A stretch of 64,000 bases of DNA from Bradyrhizobium erythrophlei (GCA_900129675.1 FSRD01000003.1:310001-374000); one strand, 5' to 3'. Shown: positions 50,521 to 60,671, numbered from the stretch's first letter. Numbers and translations are program-made. Notes: generated by a model from the sequence alone, not told the origin.

Positions 50521-51951
50521 ATGGTCAATCGCATGCAATTCTACATCGACGGCGCCTGGGTCGATCCCGTCGTCAAGAAGTCCACGCCCGTCGTCAATCC
50601 GGCGACCGAAGAGGCGATGTATGAGGTTGCGCTCGGCTCCAAGGCCGATGTCGACAAGGCGGTGGCTGCGGCCAGGCGCGCCTTCCTGACGTTTTCGCAG
50701 ACCAGCCGCGAAGAACGGGTCGCGCTGCTGGAAAAGATCATCGAGGTCTACAAGACCCGCATGAAGGATATCGGCGCTGCCGTTTCCGACGAGATGGGCG
50801 CGCCGCTGCCGATGGCAGAACGGCTGCAGGCCGGCGCCGGCCTCGGCCATATCGCCTCCACCCTGGAAGTGCTGAAGAATTATCATTTCGAGGAAAACGT
50901 CGGCACTGCGGTTGTGGTGCGCGAGCCGGTCGGCGTCGTCGGTATGATCACGCCCTGGAACTGGCCGCTGAACCAGATCGCCTGCAAGGTCGCGCCTGCG
51001 CTCGCGGCCGGCTGCACCATGATCCTGAAGCCGTCGGAATTCACCCCGTCATCGGCGTTGATTTTCGCCGAAATCCTGCATGCAGCCGGCGTGCCGAAAG
51101 GCGTGTTCAACCTGATCAACGGCCTCGGCCCCGAAGTCGGCGCCGCCATGAGCGAGCACCCCGACATCGACATGATCTCGTTCACCGGCTCGACCCGCGC
51201 CGGCGTCGATGTCGCCAAGCGCGCGGCTCCGACCGTGAAGCGCGTGAGCCAGGAACTCGGCGGCAAGTCGCCGAACGTCATCCTTGAAGGCGCCGACCTC
51301 ACCAAGGCCGTCACCGGTGGCGTGATGCACATGTTCAACAATTCGGGACAGTCCTGCAACGCGCCGTCGCGGATGATCGTGCCGCTGTCGAAGATGAAGG
51401 AAGTCGCCGCCATCGCCAAGGGCGTCGCCGACAAGACCAAGGCCGGCGATCCCCGCGCGGAAGGCACCACCATCGGTCCGGTGGTGTCGCGCATCCAGTG
51501 GCACAAGATCCAGGCCCTGATCCACAAGGGCATCGAGGAAGGTGCTACGCTGGTTGCCGGCGGCCCGGGCCTGCCGGAAGGCGTCAACAAGGGCTTCTAC
51601 GTTCGCCCGACCATCTTCGCCGACGTCACCAACGACATGACCATCGCGCGCGAGGAAATCTTCGGGCCCGTGCTCACGATCCTTGGCGCCAAGGATGAAG
51701 CCGATGCGGTGAAGATCGCCAACGACACGCCCTATGGCCTCGCCGGTTACGTCTCCGGCGATACGGTTGAAAGCGCGCGCCGGGTCGGCCGCCAGATCCG
51801 CGCCGGCAACGTCAACCTGCAGGGCGTGCCGAACGACCGCTCCGCGCCGTTCGGCGGCTACAAGCAGTCCGGCAATGGCCGCGAATGGGGCAAGTACGGC
51901 CTGGAAGAATATCTCGAAGTGAAGGCGGTCGCGGGCTACAACGCCGCGTAA
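50521..51951 (+). CDS. Aldehyde dehydrogenase family protein
   Basis: A 476-residue NAD(P)-dependent aldehyde dehydrogenase. Catalytic C279 (NNSGQSCNAPSR), general base E245 (SQELGGKSP), the nucleotide loop TGSTRAG and N147 in TPWNWPLNQ are all present. AAAGAGG precedes the ATG at 50521. It could oxidise a semialdehyde from sugar-acid breakdown (for example 2-oxoglutarate semialdehyde), given the lactonase and dehydratase genes to its right, but the family covers many substrates. A strong terminator follows, so it is monocistronic. Confidence 0.93.
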   Translation: MVNRMQFYIDGAWVDPVVKKSTPVVNPATEEAMYEVALGSKADVDKAVAAARRAFLTFSQTSREERVALLEKIIEVYKTRMKDIGAAVSDEMGAPLPMAERLQAGAGLGHIASTLEVLKNYHFEENVGTAVVVREPVGVVGMITPWNWPLNQIACKVAPALAAGCTMILKPSEFTPSSALIFAEILHAAGVPKGVFNLINGLGPEVGAAMSEHPDIDMISFTGSTRAGVDVAKRAAPTVKRVSQELGGKSPNVILEGADLTKAVTGGVMHMFNNSGQSCNAPSRMIVPLSKMKEVAAIAKGVADKTKAGDPRAEGTTIGPVVSRIQWHKIQALIHKGIEEGATLVAGGPGLPEGVNKGFYVRPTIFADVTNDMTIAREEIFGPVLTILGAKDEADAVKIANDTPYGLAGYVSGDTVESARRVGRQIRAGNVNLQGVPNDRSAPFGGYKQSGNGREWGKYGLEEYLEVKAVAGYNAA

Positions 51952-51971
51952 GTTTTCGAGCGATCAATGCA

Positions 51972-52004
51972 AACGCCGGAGCGGGAAATCCGCTCCGGCG
52001 TTTT
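51972..52004 (+). terminator. Rho-independent terminator after the aldehyde dehydrogenase gene
   Basis: A perfect 13-pair stem, AACGCCGGAGCGG with CCGCTCCGGCGTT, a 5-base loop and a following TT, 20 bases past the stop codon. Confidence 0.85.
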
Positions 52005-52036
52005 GCGTTCCTGGAAGAGCGTTGAACAACCTCAAT

Positions 52037-52157
52037 GTCGTCCCGGCGAACGCCGGGACCCATAACCACCGAAGCCCGTTGTTGCAGAAGGTATCTCCCC
52101 GCGCACCCAGATACGACAGCCGCGGCGTATGGGCCCCGGCGTTCGCCGGGGCGACGA
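52037..52157. repeat. Palindromic repeat, GTCGTCCCGGCGAACGCCGG family
   Basis: Outer arms GTCGTCCCGGCGAACGCCGG at the left and CCGGCGTTCGCCGGGGCGAC at the right, each itself a hairpin, with CCATAACCACCG inside. The same family occurs at 59936-60054 and, diverged, at 62011-62140. It separates the convergent aldehyde dehydrogenase and lactonase genes. Confidence 0.85.
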
Positions 52158-52161
52158 TAGA

Positions 52162-53127
<966 letters not shown>

Positions 53128-53222
53128 TTGCTGTTCTCGTTGTTGTTGCGTTTCCTCGCGGTTTGATTTGCTATCATTGTCGGCCTATGACCGCAATTCG
53201 GTCGCAAGAAACGAGGGAAGAA

Positions 53223-54041
53223 ATGCCACGCATATTGATAACCGGCGCCGCCGGGGCCATCGGCACAAGCCTGCGCAAGCTGCTGGCGCCGGTCTATCCG
53301 GATCTGCTGCTGAGCGATTTGAAGACGCCGGCCGACCTCGGCAAAGACGAAAAGTTCAAGGCGGCCGACCTCGCCGACCTCGCCCAGGTCGAGGCGATCT
53401 GCGAAGGCGTCGACGGTATCCTGCATTTCGGCGGCTATTCGGTCGAAGGCCCCTGGGACGGCATCCTGCAGGCCAACATCATCGGCGCCTACAATCTGTT
53501 CGAAGCCGCACGCCGGCAAGGCGTCAAGCGCGTGGTGTTCGCGTCCTCCAACCATGCGATCGGCTTCTATCCGCGGCATCACCGGATCGGCACCGATGTC
53601 ACCGCGCGGCCGGACAGCCGTTACGGCGTCAGCAAGGTGTTCGGTGAAGCGCTCGGCGCGCTCTATGCCGACAAGCACGGGCTCAAGGTCACCTGCCTTC
53701 GCATCGGCAATTTCGGCGAAAAGCCGCTGGATCACCGGCGGCTGTCGATCTGGCTGAAGCCCGAAGATCTGGCGCAGCTCTGCCGGATCGGACTCGACCA
53801 TCCCGATGTCCACTTCGAGATCTTCTACGGCGCCTCCGACAATGAGCGTGGCTGGTGGGACAATCATCGCGCCCACGATCTCGGCTATCGGCCGACCGGC
53901 CGGGCCGAGGACTTCCGCGAGCATGCGATGGCCGAGCAGGCCAAGCTCGAGCCGGATCCGATCGGCGATTTCTACCAGGGCGGCGGCTTCTGCAGCATCG
54001 AGTTCGACGGCGACAAGAGCAAAATATGGAAGCTGGAGTAA
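53223..54041 (+). CDS. NAD-dependent epimerase/dehydratase family, uronate dehydrogenase-like
   Basis: A 272-residue short-chain (extended) dehydrogenase with the NAD motif ITGAAGAIGTSLRK and the YxxxK catalytic pair in SRYGVSKVFGEAL; HFGGYSVEGPW and FASSNHAIGFYPRH are blocks shared with uronate dehydrogenases. These oxidise glucuronate or galacturonate to aldaro-lactones. GAGGGAAG lies before the ATG at 53223; an in-frame ATG at 53187 is less likely. Its divergent neighbour is a lactonase, the enzyme expected for the next step. Confidence 0.88.
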   Translation: MPRILITGAAGAIGTSLRKLLAPVYPDLLLSDLKTPADLGKDEKFKAADLADLAQVEAICEGVDGILHFGGYSVEGPWDGILQANIIGAYNLFEAARRQGVKRVVFASSNHAIGFYPRHHRIGTDVTARPDSRYGVSKVFGEALGALYADKHGLKVTCLRIGNFGEKPLDHRRLSIWLKPEDLAQLCRIGLDHPDVHFEIFYGASDNERGWWDNHRAHDLGYRPTGRAEDFREHAMAEQAKLEPDPIGDFYQGGGFCSIEFDGDKSKIWKLE

Positions 54042-54059
54042 GGAGCCAGCGAATCCAAT

Positions 54060-54659
54060 CTACTCCTGGCATTCAAACGCCTGCTTCTGCTGCTCTGACT
54101 GTTTCGTCGATTGCTTCATCTTGTCGCTCGTGATGATCTCCTCACGCACCTTGGGTGGATCGCTTGCAGGCCCATCATAGGCCGTCGCGAAATCGGCAAG
54201 GGAAAAAGAAAGGTCGAGTTTTTGGTGGGATGTATCGGTCGCCTCGATGGCGATCGTTCGCGAGCGCTTCAGGCGTTCGATGAAGTCGCGGTCGATGTCG
54301 ATTTTGCCGCGGCAACCGAGCCCGAAGCATTCGGGATGCGATAGCAGGATCGGAGTGTCCTGATCGATCTGGACGCTGATCCCGCCTTCGAGCGCCCGCT
54401 TGGTGCCGAAATTGGCGAGCAGGCTCAGGGTCTTTTCATCCCGAATGGAGATCGAGACGCCACCGCCGGAAGGATGACACACGCCGCGCGCCGCCGCCGA
54501 AATGAAACAGTCCGAATTGCCGTCGGCCCGCTTGAAGCACAGTTTTGTCCACGGCCCATAGGTGAGCTGCATGGCGCGGGGATCGTCGGCTTTGGCGGCG
54601 CTGCCGCCATACACCGGATACGCCGTAATCAACGCAAGCAGCACCAGCGCGCGGTTCAT
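54060..54659 (-). CDS. Invasion-associated locus B (IalB) family protein
   Basis: A 199-residue exported protein. A signal peptide (about 1-29) ends AAKADD; the mature part has WTKLCFKRADGNSDCFISAA, HPECFGLGCRGKIDID and a C-terminal cysteine (FECQE), the paired-cysteine pattern of IalB proteins. Bartonella IalB helps erythrocyte invasion, but in free-living and plant-associated Rhizobiales the role is unknown. GAGGGA precedes the ATG at 54659. It is convergent with the uronate-dehydrogenase-like gene and follows the GntR gene on the minus strand. Confidence 0.85.
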   Translation of the reverse strand: MNRALVLLALITAYPVYGGSAAKADDPRAMQLTYGPWTKLCFKRADGNSDCFISAAARGVCHPSGGGVSISIRDEKTLSLLANFGTKRALEGGISVQIDQDTPILLSHPECFGLGCRGKIDIDRDFIERLKRSRTIAIEATDTSHQKLDLSFSLADFATAYDGPASDPPKVREEIITSDKMKQSTKQSEQQKQAFECQE

Positions 54660-54695
54660 GGACGATTCCCTCACGATCGCCCGCAGCGTATCGGG

Positions 54696-55469
54696 TTATT
54701 GCGGCTTGTCATCCGCCGCGATGCGGCCGAGATAATCCGATTTGCTGAACTGCATGTGATCGACGCAGAGCTGGGCCAGCGCCCAGCTGTCGCGACCTTT
54801 CAGGAGTTCGATCATCAACTCATGCTGGCGGCGCGACAGCGCGAGGCCCTCCTTGTCGGCGAGGTTCTTGGCGCGCATCGGCAGCGTCAGGTTCATATAG
54901 TCCTGCAGCGAGCGCACCAGATAGGGATTGCCGCAGGCCGAGAACAGCGCGACGTGGAAGGCGTCGTTGGCCTCGTGGATGCCGCGCAGATCCTGCGCGT
55001 CGGCCCTGGCGCAATATTGCCGCTGCAACTCGCTCACTTGTTCGATCAGGCCGGCAGGCGCCGGCAGCGCGATCATCAGCGCGGCCTGCCGCGTCAGCAT
55101 TTCCCGCACCTCATAGATTTGCCGAACTTCCTCGGCGGAATAGAACCGCACGGTGGCGCCGATATTCTTCTCGCGCAGCACGATGCCCTGGCGCTCGAGC
55201 TGAAATAGCCCCTGGCGCACGAAATGGCGGCTGGCGCCGTAGCGCGACATCAAGGTGTCTTCGACCAGCCGCGACCCCGGCGCGAAGCGGCCGAAGATGA
55301 TGTCTTCCTCCAGCCGGCGAATGACTTCCGCCTGCTCCTCCTCGCGCGACAGCGCGGAAGGTTCGGGTGGGGTGGCAAGCGGTTTCATGGCCATTCGCGC
55401 CGGATCATCGCCGGAAATCAGCACGGTACGGCATCCATTGTCAATAATGATGGCCGTTTTGGGGTCCAT
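54696..55469 (-). CDS. GntR-family regulator with FCD domain
   Basis: A 257-residue regulator. The N-terminal winged helix (LEEDIIFGRFAPGSRLVEDT, then LMSRYGASRHFVRQGLFQLE) is followed by an all-helical FCD ligand domain with metal-type His residues (HEANDAFHVALF and RRQHELMIELL). FCD regulators of this kind respond to sugar acids or other organic acids and repress nearby catabolic genes. The start at 55469 has AAAGG, but an ATTGTCAAT dyad lies inside the first codons; ATG at 55394 (MAMKPLATPP) would leave that site upstream. It is divergent from the sugar-acid dehydratase gene. Confidence 0.9.
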   Translation of the reverse strand: MDPKTAIIIDNGCRTVLISGDDPARMAMKPLATPPEPSALSREEEQAEVIRRLEEDIIFGRFAPGSRLVEDTLMSRYGASRHFVRQGLFQLERQGIVLREKNIGATVRFYSAEEVRQIYEVREMLTRQAALMIALPAPAGLIEQVSELQRQYCARADAQDLRGIHEANDAFHVALFSACGNPYLVRSLQDYMNLTLPMRAKNLADKEGLALSRRQHELMIELLKGRDSWALAQLCVDHMQFSKSDYLGRIAADDKPQ

Positions 55470-55508
55470 TGTCGCCTTTCAGAGGTCGAATAATCAAACA
55501 TTGACAAT
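55437..55508. promoter_or_regulatory. Paired ATTGTCAAT sites between the GntR and dehydratase genes
   Basis: ATTGTCAATAAT at 55437-55448 and ATTGACAATAAT at 55500-55511 are near-palindromic sites 63 bases apart, about six helical turns. A third match is at 58846-58854. They are likely operators of the GntR-family protein. Confidence 0.6.
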
Positions 55509-55558
55509 AATTCGACGGGCTCGTTTAGTGCCCCACCACCACGACAGGAAATGAGAAA

Positions 55559-57265
55559 ATGGCTGAAGGACTTCGCAAGGGGCTGGCAAGTTATGGCGAT
55601 GCCGGATTTTCGCTGTTCCTGCGCAAGGCCTTCATCAAGGCGATGGGTTATTCCGACGACGCGCTGAACCGCCCGATCGTCGGCATCACCAACACCTACA
55701 GCGATTACAATCCCTGCCACGGCAACGTGCCCCAGATCATCGAGGCGGTGAAGCGCGGCGTGATGCTATCAGGCGCGATGCCGATGGTGTTTCCGACCAT
55801 CTCGATCGCCGAAAGTTTTTCGCATCCGACCTCGATGTATCTGCGCAATCTGATGGCGATGGATACCGAGGAGATGATCCGCGCCCAGCCGATGGACGCC
55901 ATTGTCGTGATCGGCGGCTGCGACAAGACCCTGCCGGCGCAGATCATGGCCGCGGTCTCGGCCGATCTGCCGACCGTCGTCATTCCCGTCGGGCCGATGG
56001 TGGTCGGGCATCACAAGGGCGAGGTGCTGGGCGCCTGCACCGATTGCCGGCGGCTGTGGGGCAAATATCGCGCCGGCGAGATCGACGATGTCGAGATCGA
56101 AGCCGTCAATGGCCGTCTCGCGCCGTCGGTCGGCACCTGCATGGTGATGGGCACCGCGAGCACGATGGCCTGCATCACCGAGGCGCTGGGTCTGTCGCTG
56201 CCGATGAGCGCAACGATTCCGGCGCCCCATGCCGAGCGGTTTCGCTTGGCCGAAGCAAGCGGCAAGGTGGCGGCGGCGATGGCCAAGGCAAAAAGCCCGC
56301 GGCCGAGCGAGTTTCTGACCGCTTCATCGTTCCGCAATGCGCAGGTGGTGCTGCAGGCGATCGGCGGCTCGACCAATGGTCTCATTCATCTCACCGCGAT
56401 CGCCAACCGCACCAGGCATCGCATCGATCTCGAAGGTTTCGACAAGCTTGGCCGCGAGGTGCCGGTGCTGATCGACCTGAAACCGTCGGGCGAGCATTAC
56501 ATGGAGCATTTTCATCATGCCGGTGGCGTGCCGAAGCTGATGGCACAGCTTGGCGACCTCATCGACCTCGATGCCAAAACCATTACCGGCGCGACGTTGC
56601 GCGATGTGGTCTCCGGCGCCGAGGAAGTGCCCGGCCAGGACGCGATCCGCCCGCGCAAAAATCCGATCAAGCCTGAGGGCGCGATGGCGGTGCTGCATGG
56701 CAATCTCGCGCCGCGTGGCGCGGTCATCAAGCATTCCGCGGCGAGCCCCAAGCTGCTGCAGCACACCGGCCGCGCCGTGGTGTTCGAATCCGTCGAGGAC
56801 ATGACTGAGCGGGTCGACGATCCCGCACTGGATGTGACCGCCGACGACGTGCTGGTGCTGCGCAATGCCGGGCCGAAGGGCGCGCCGGGCATGCCGGAAG
56901 CCGGCTATTTGCCGATCCCGAAGAAGCTCGGACGTGCCGGCGTCAAAGACATGGTGCGGATCTCGGACGCGCGGATGAGCGGCACCGCGTTCGGCACCAT
57001 CGTGCTGCACATCACCCCGGAATCCGCCGTCGGCGGGCCGCTGGCGCTGGTGCGGAACGGCGACATGATCCGGCTCGATGTCGCCAGGCGCAGCATCGAT
57101 CTCTTGGTCGACGAGGCCGAACTCGAAAAACGCCGCGCCGCGCTGAAGCCTGCCGTGACGCCTGACTGGGCGAAACGCGGCTACGCGCACCTGTTCAACG
57201 AGACCATTCTGCAGGCCGACGAAGGCTGCGATTTCGACTTCATGCGCGGTGAGGGGAAGGGGTAG
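55559..57265 (+). CDS. IlvD/Edd-family sugar-acid dehydratase
   Basis: A 568-residue [2Fe-2S] dehydratase. Cysteines C53 (NPCHGN), C121 (GGCDKT) and C194 (GTCMVMG) are spaced exactly as the cluster ligands of Rhizobium L-arabinonate dehydratase (59, 127, 200 as I recall), and the substrate loop RMSGTAFG is present. This points to an aldonate dehydratase making 2-keto-3-deoxy acids rather than to biosynthetic IlvD. It starts MAEGLRKGLASYG at 55559 after AGGAAA. It is divergent from the GntR gene and upstream of a TRAP transporter set, so uptake and first breakdown are probably co-regulated. Confidence 0.9.
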   Translation: MAEGLRKGLASYGDAGFSLFLRKAFIKAMGYSDDALNRPIVGITNTYSDYNPCHGNVPQIIEAVKRGVMLSGAMPMVFPTISIAESFSHPTSMYLRNLMAMDTEEMIRAQPMDAIVVIGGCDKTLPAQIMAAVSADLPTVVIPVGPMVVGHHKGEVLGACTDCRRLWGKYRAGEIDDVEIEAVNGRLAPSVGTCMVMGTASTMACITEALGLSLPMSATIPAPHAERFRLAEASGKVAAAMAKAKSPRPSEFLTASSFRNAQVVLQAIGGSTNGLIHLTAIANRTRHRIDLEGFDKLGREVPVLIDLKPSGEHYMEHFHHAGGVPKLMAQLGDLIDLDAKTITGATLRDVVSGAEEVPGQDAIRPRKNPIKPEGAMAVLHGNLAPRGAVIKHSAASPKLLQHTGRAVVFESVEDMTERVDDPALDVTADDVLVLRNAGPKGAPGMPEAGYLPIPKKLGRAGVKDMVRISDARMSGTAFGTIVLHITPESAVGGPLALVRNGDMIRLDVARRSIDLLVDEAELEKRRAALKPAVTPDWAKRGYAHLFNETILQADEGCDFDFMRGEGKG

Positions 57266-57336
57266 GCGGCAGCTCTCCGCATATTCAGTCGTCATGCCCG
57301 CGCAAGCGGGCATCCAGTAATCACCGCTGCTTCCCC

Positions 57337-57456
57337 GTCATTGCGAGCCAACGGGTCGCGCGAATGCGCGCCCGATGACAGGCTCCGCGAAGCAATCCAT
57401 GGCGCCACGAGAAGAAAGAGTGGATTGCTTCGTCGCTTCGCTCCTCGCAATGACGG
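57337..57456. repeat. Palindromic repeat, long form of the GTCATTGCGAG family
   Basis: Nearly identical in layout to the copy at 9492-9612 (GTCATTGCGAGCCAACGGG to CCTCGCAATGACGG) with the internal GCGCCCGATGACAGGCTCCG block. It separates the dehydratase gene from the first TRAP binding-protein gene. Confidence 0.85.
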
Positions 57457-57569
57457 TAGTGGGTGTGATCGCACGCCGCCATCTCGCACATGCGTTGCCG
57501 CCTTTGGTTTGATTGACTTTCAAACAACCCCGATGGGATGATGAAACAAAAATATCACAGGGGGAGACG

Positions 57570-58571
57570 ATGACCAGATTGAGAGCAATGCTCGGTGCGA
57601 TCGCGGCCGTATCCGTGATGATGACGGCGGCAAGCGCCGGTGCGCAGGAGGTGAAGCATTATCGCTTCGCCTATGATCAGCCCAAGACAACCGGCTACGG
57701 CATCGTTGGCGATATCTTCAGCGACAGACTGAAGGCGCTGAGCAAGGGCACGATGCTGATCGACCAGTATCCCGGCGCGCAACTCGGGCAGGAACCGCAG
57801 GTGTTGCAGCTCGTGAAGGCGGGCGACGTCGAGTTCTGCATTTCCTCATCCGCCAACGCCGCGACGCTGTCGCCGCAGGCCGGCGTGATGTCGATGCACT
57901 TCCTGTTCCGCTCCGAGGCGCATCTCATCAAGGCGATCGCGGACCCCGAAGTGTCCAAGGCGGTCAAGGCGATGATCGCGGATACCGTGCAGGGCGCGCG
58001 CGTCATTGCATTGTCGACGCTGGGTCTGCGCAGCATGTACGCCAAGCGCGAGATCAAGAACATCGGGGATATGAAGGGCCTCAAGGTGCGCGTGCAGGCG
58101 ACGCCGACAGAGGACACCATGTTCCCGGCCTATGGCGCCCAGATCGTGCACATGCCGTTCGGCAGCGTCTATACGTCATTACAGACCGGCGTGGTCGATG
58201 TCGCGGAAAACGGCGTCAACGTTTATCTGGCAAACAAGCATTACGAAGTCGCCCCCGTGCTTTCGATGACCGAGCACGAGGCCAACAACAGCCTGGTGTG
58301 GATCAGCGACAAGCTCTGGAACAGCCTGACGCCGGAGCAGCAGGGCTGGGTGCAGGCCGCGGCCGACGAGGTCAACAAGACCGAGCCGGCGCAGGCGATC
58401 GAGCTCGAACATCAGTCGCAGGACCAGCTGCGAAAGATCGGCGTCAAGATCGTCACCGACGTCGACAAGTCCGGCTTCGTCGCGGTTGCCGATCCCTATC
58501 TCGACAAGCTCGCCAAGGAGCTTGGGCCGCACGCCGAGAAGGTCAAAGACGTGATCCGCGCGATCAAGTAG
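57570..58571 (+). CDS. TRAP transporter substrate-binding protein (DctP family), paralogue 1
   Basis: A 333-residue periplasmic binding protein with a signal peptide cleaved near ASAGAQE. Family landmarks are YPGAQLGQEPQVLQLVKAGD, MKGLKVRVQATPTED and PFGSVYTSLQTGVVDVAEN with the Arg that binds a carboxylate (KVRVQ). GGGGGAG precedes the ATG. The next gene but for a repeat is a close paralogue with shared leader features. It likely binds a sugar acid for the DctQM membrane pair encoded downstream. Confidence 0.93.
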   Translation: MTRLRAMLGAIAAVSVMMTAASAGAQEVKHYRFAYDQPKTTGYGIVGDIFSDRLKALSKGTMLIDQYPGAQLGQEPQVLQLVKAGDVEFCISSSANAATLSPQAGVMSMHFLFRSEAHLIKAIADPEVSKAVKAMIADTVQGARVIALSTLGLRSMYAKREIKNIGDMKGLKVRVQATPTEDTMFPAYGAQIVHMPFGSVYTSLQTGVVDVAENGVNVYLANKHYEVAPVLSMTEHEANNSLVWISDKLWNSLTPEQQGWVQAAADEVNKTEPAQAIELEHQSQDQLRKIGVKIVTDVDKSGFVAVADPYLDKLAKELGPHAEKVKDVIRAIK

Positions 58572-58595
58572 GCAAGCAGCGAGGAAAACGAAATC

Positions 58596-58757
58596 GTCAT
58601 GCCCGGGCATAGCGGTCAAGCTTGCGCAGACCGCGTAGCCTTGTCTGCGATCCCGGGCATCCACGTTCTTTCTTCACGTGCGCCAAACGGACGTGGATGG
58701 CCGGGCATAAGTGAGCGGAAGCGACGCCGTTCTGCGAACGGCTTTGCCCGGCCACGA
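58596..58757. repeat. Palindromic repeat, long GTCATGCCCGGGC family member
   Basis: Begins GTCATGCCCGGGCATAGCGG and ends GGCTTTGCCCGGCCACGAC, with an inner CCACGTTCTTTCTTCACGTG dyad. It lies between the two TRAP binding-protein genes; the relative at 23548-23635 is shorter. Confidence 0.75.
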
Positions 58758-58783
58758 CACGGAGGGGTCGCGAAAGCTAAATT

Positions 58784-58854
58784 ATCGACAATCTCTGACC
58801 GTTATGCCGTAAATTGCCACAAGCGCGCTGCTTGTCAGTTGCTTTATTGACAAT
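58784..58854. promoter_or_regulatory. ATTGACAAT-type sites upstream of the second TRAP binding-protein gene
   Basis: ATTGACAAT at 58846-58854 matches the sites at 55437 and 55500; ATCGACAAT at 58784-58792 is a one-mismatch copy 62 bases away, the same spacing as in the GntR-dehydratase interval. They probably place this promoter under the same regulator. Confidence 0.55.
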
Positions 58855-58908
58855 TCGGCGACCTTGATGGGATGATCGGGAAAAACCAAGACAGGGGGAA
58901 ACGGCGCG

Positions 58909-59910
58909 ATGAATAATCGAAGGAAGTTCATGGCCGCGGCTGCCGCCGCGGCGGCTTTCGTGTTCGCGGGCGCTGCCAGCGCGCAGGAGGTGAAGCATTA
59001 TCGTTTCGCCCACGATCAGCAGCTCAACACCGGCTACAGCGTCGCCTACGACATGTTTTCCGCAAAGCTCAAGGAACTGAGCAAGGGCACGATGCTGGTC
59101 GACCAGTATCCCGGCGCGCAGCTCGGGCAGGAGCCGCAGCTGCTGCAGCTGGTGAAGTCCGGCGACATCGAATTCGCCATCGTCTCATCGGCGAATACCG
59201 CGACCATCTCGCCGCAGGCCGGCGTGATGTCGCTGCATTTCCTGTTCCGCAACGCCGATCACCTGGTCAAGGCGCTGGCCGACCAGCAGGTGATCGATGC
59301 GATCACGGCGATGATCGACGAAACCACGCAAGGCCTGCACGTCATCGCCACCGGCTCGCAGGGCGTGCGGAGCATCTACAGCAAGAAGGAAATCCACAAC
59401 GCCGGCGACATGAAGGGCATCAAGATCCGCGTTCAGGCCACCGCGACGGAGGACGCGATCTTCCCGGCCTATGGCGCGCAGACCGTGCACATGCCGTTCG
59501 GCAGCGTCTACACCTCGCTGCAAACCGGCGTGGTCGATGCCGCCGAGAACAGCATCAACGTCTATCTCGTCAACAAGCATTATGAAGTCGCACCCGTGCT
59601 GTCGATGACCGAGCATGAGGCCAACAACGCGCTATTGTTCGTCAGCGACAGACTGTGGCAGAGCCTTTCCGCCGAACAGAAGGGGTGGGTGAAGACGGCA
59701 GCGGCGGAAGTCAGCGCCAGGGAGCCGGCCAAGGCGTTCGAGCTCGAGAAGGCGGCGGCCACCAAGCTGAAAGGTCTCGGCGTCAAGGTCGTCGAGGATG
59801 TGAACAAGAAAAGCTTTGCCGCGGTCTCCGATCCCTATCTCGACAAGCTCGCCAAGGAGCTTGGGCCGCACGCGGAGAAGATCAAAAACCTGATCCGGGC
59901 GATCAACTAG
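58909..59910 (+). CDS. TRAP transporter substrate-binding protein (DctP family), paralogue 2
   Basis: A 333-residue binding protein, same length as its upstream paralogue and similar over the whole mature region (AQEVKHYRFA start, YPGAQLGQEP, HMPFGSVYTSLQTGVVD). The signal peptide is MNNRRKFMAAAAAAAAFVF-like with cleavage near ASAQE; the NRRKF may be Tat-like. GGGGGAAA precedes the ATG. The duplication likely gave two ligand specificities feeding one membrane complex. DctQ follows after a repeat. Confidence 0.93.
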   Translation: MNNRRKFMAAAAAAAAFVFAGAASAQEVKHYRFAHDQQLNTGYSVAYDMFSAKLKELSKGTMLVDQYPGAQLGQEPQLLQLVKSGDIEFAIVSSANTATISPQAGVMSLHFLFRNADHLVKALADQQVIDAITAMIDETTQGLHVIATGSQGVRSIYSKKEIHNAGDMKGIKIRVQATATEDAIFPAYGAQTVHMPFGSVYTSLQTGVVDAAENSINVYLVNKHYEVAPVLSMTEHEANNALLFVSDRLWQSLSAEQKGWVKTAAAEVSAREPAKAFELEKAAATKLKGLGVKVVEDVNKKSFAAVSDPYLDKLAKELGPHAEKIKNLIRAIN

Positions 59911-59935
59911 GCGGCGATTGACAGCATTTCCACGA

Positions 59936-60054
59936 GTCGTCCCGGCGAACGCCGGGACCCATACTTCGTGCCCTATCGTTTTGGCACGAAGGCCGATACC
60001 TTCTTTCGTTACTGACGCCGGTGGTTATGGGTCCCGGCGTTCGCCGGGACGACG
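59936..60054. repeat. Palindromic repeat, GTCGTCCCGGCGAACGCCGG family
   Basis: Same family as 52037-52157: left arm GTCGTCCCGGCGAACGCCGG, right arm CCGGCGTTCGCCGGGACGAC, with the CGGTGGTTATGGG block inside. It lies within the TRAP operon, between the binding protein and DctQ genes, where it may lower expression of the membrane subunits. Confidence 0.85.
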
Positions 60055-60086
60055 AGAGAGTTTGATCCGGGACGACGGAGAGCTTG

Positions 60087-60671
60087 ATGGCCATCGCCGA
60101 TAAACTGGTGCTGCAGCGGCATCGCCATCTGAAATGGCAGTCGTTCGACCGGCTCGAACTGGTCCTGATGATCCTCTGCGGCGTGCTGTGTTTCGGCTTT
60201 TCGCTTTCGGTGACGTGCGACATCGTCACGCGCACCATCGGCCATCCCTGGCTGTGGCTGCAGGAAGTCACTTCCACGCTGTTCATCTATGCGATCTTCA
60301 TCGGTGCGGCGGTCGCCACCCGCCGCAACGATCATTTGTACCTGACCGCGATCTCCGAGGCGATGCACGGCACGCCGCGCATGATCGTCGAGATCATCAT
60401 CCGCATGGTGGTGCTTGGCGTCGCGTTCGTTCTGATCTGGTACGGCTATCTCAACTATATCAGGGGATTTGGCAGCTTCCGGCTGCCATCGGGCACGCCG
60501 ATCGCCTCGCTCTATGCCATCATTCCGCTGTCCGGCATCCTGATCGCATTGTTCACGATCGAGCAACTGGTCAACGGCATTCGCAACGGATTCGACCATC
60601 CCGAACCGCCGGACGAGGACCTCGCGATTCCCTCAATCGACACCAGCGCCCGGATCGGAACGCAGCCGTGA
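60087..60671 (+). CDS. TRAP transporter small permease (DctQ family)
   Basis: A 194-residue inner-membrane protein with four predicted spans (about 27-47, 61-81, 103-123, 142-162) and the DctQ motif WLQEVTSTLFIYAIFIGAAV followed by RRNDHLY. It links the binding protein with the large permease. TTG at 60084 and ATG at 60087 are adjacent; ATG is preferred, with CGGAGAG upstream. Its stop overlaps the GTG start of the dctM gene. Confidence 0.92.
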   Translation: MAIADKLVLQRHRHLKWQSFDRLELVLMILCGVLCFGFSLSVTCDIVTRTIGHPWLWLQEVTSTLFIYAIFIGAAVATRRNDHLYLTAISEAMHGTPRMIVEIIIRMVVLGVAFVLIWYGYLNYIRGFGSFRLPSGTPIASLYAIIPLSGILIALFTIEQLVNGIRNGFDHPEPPDEDLAIPSIDTSARIGTQP

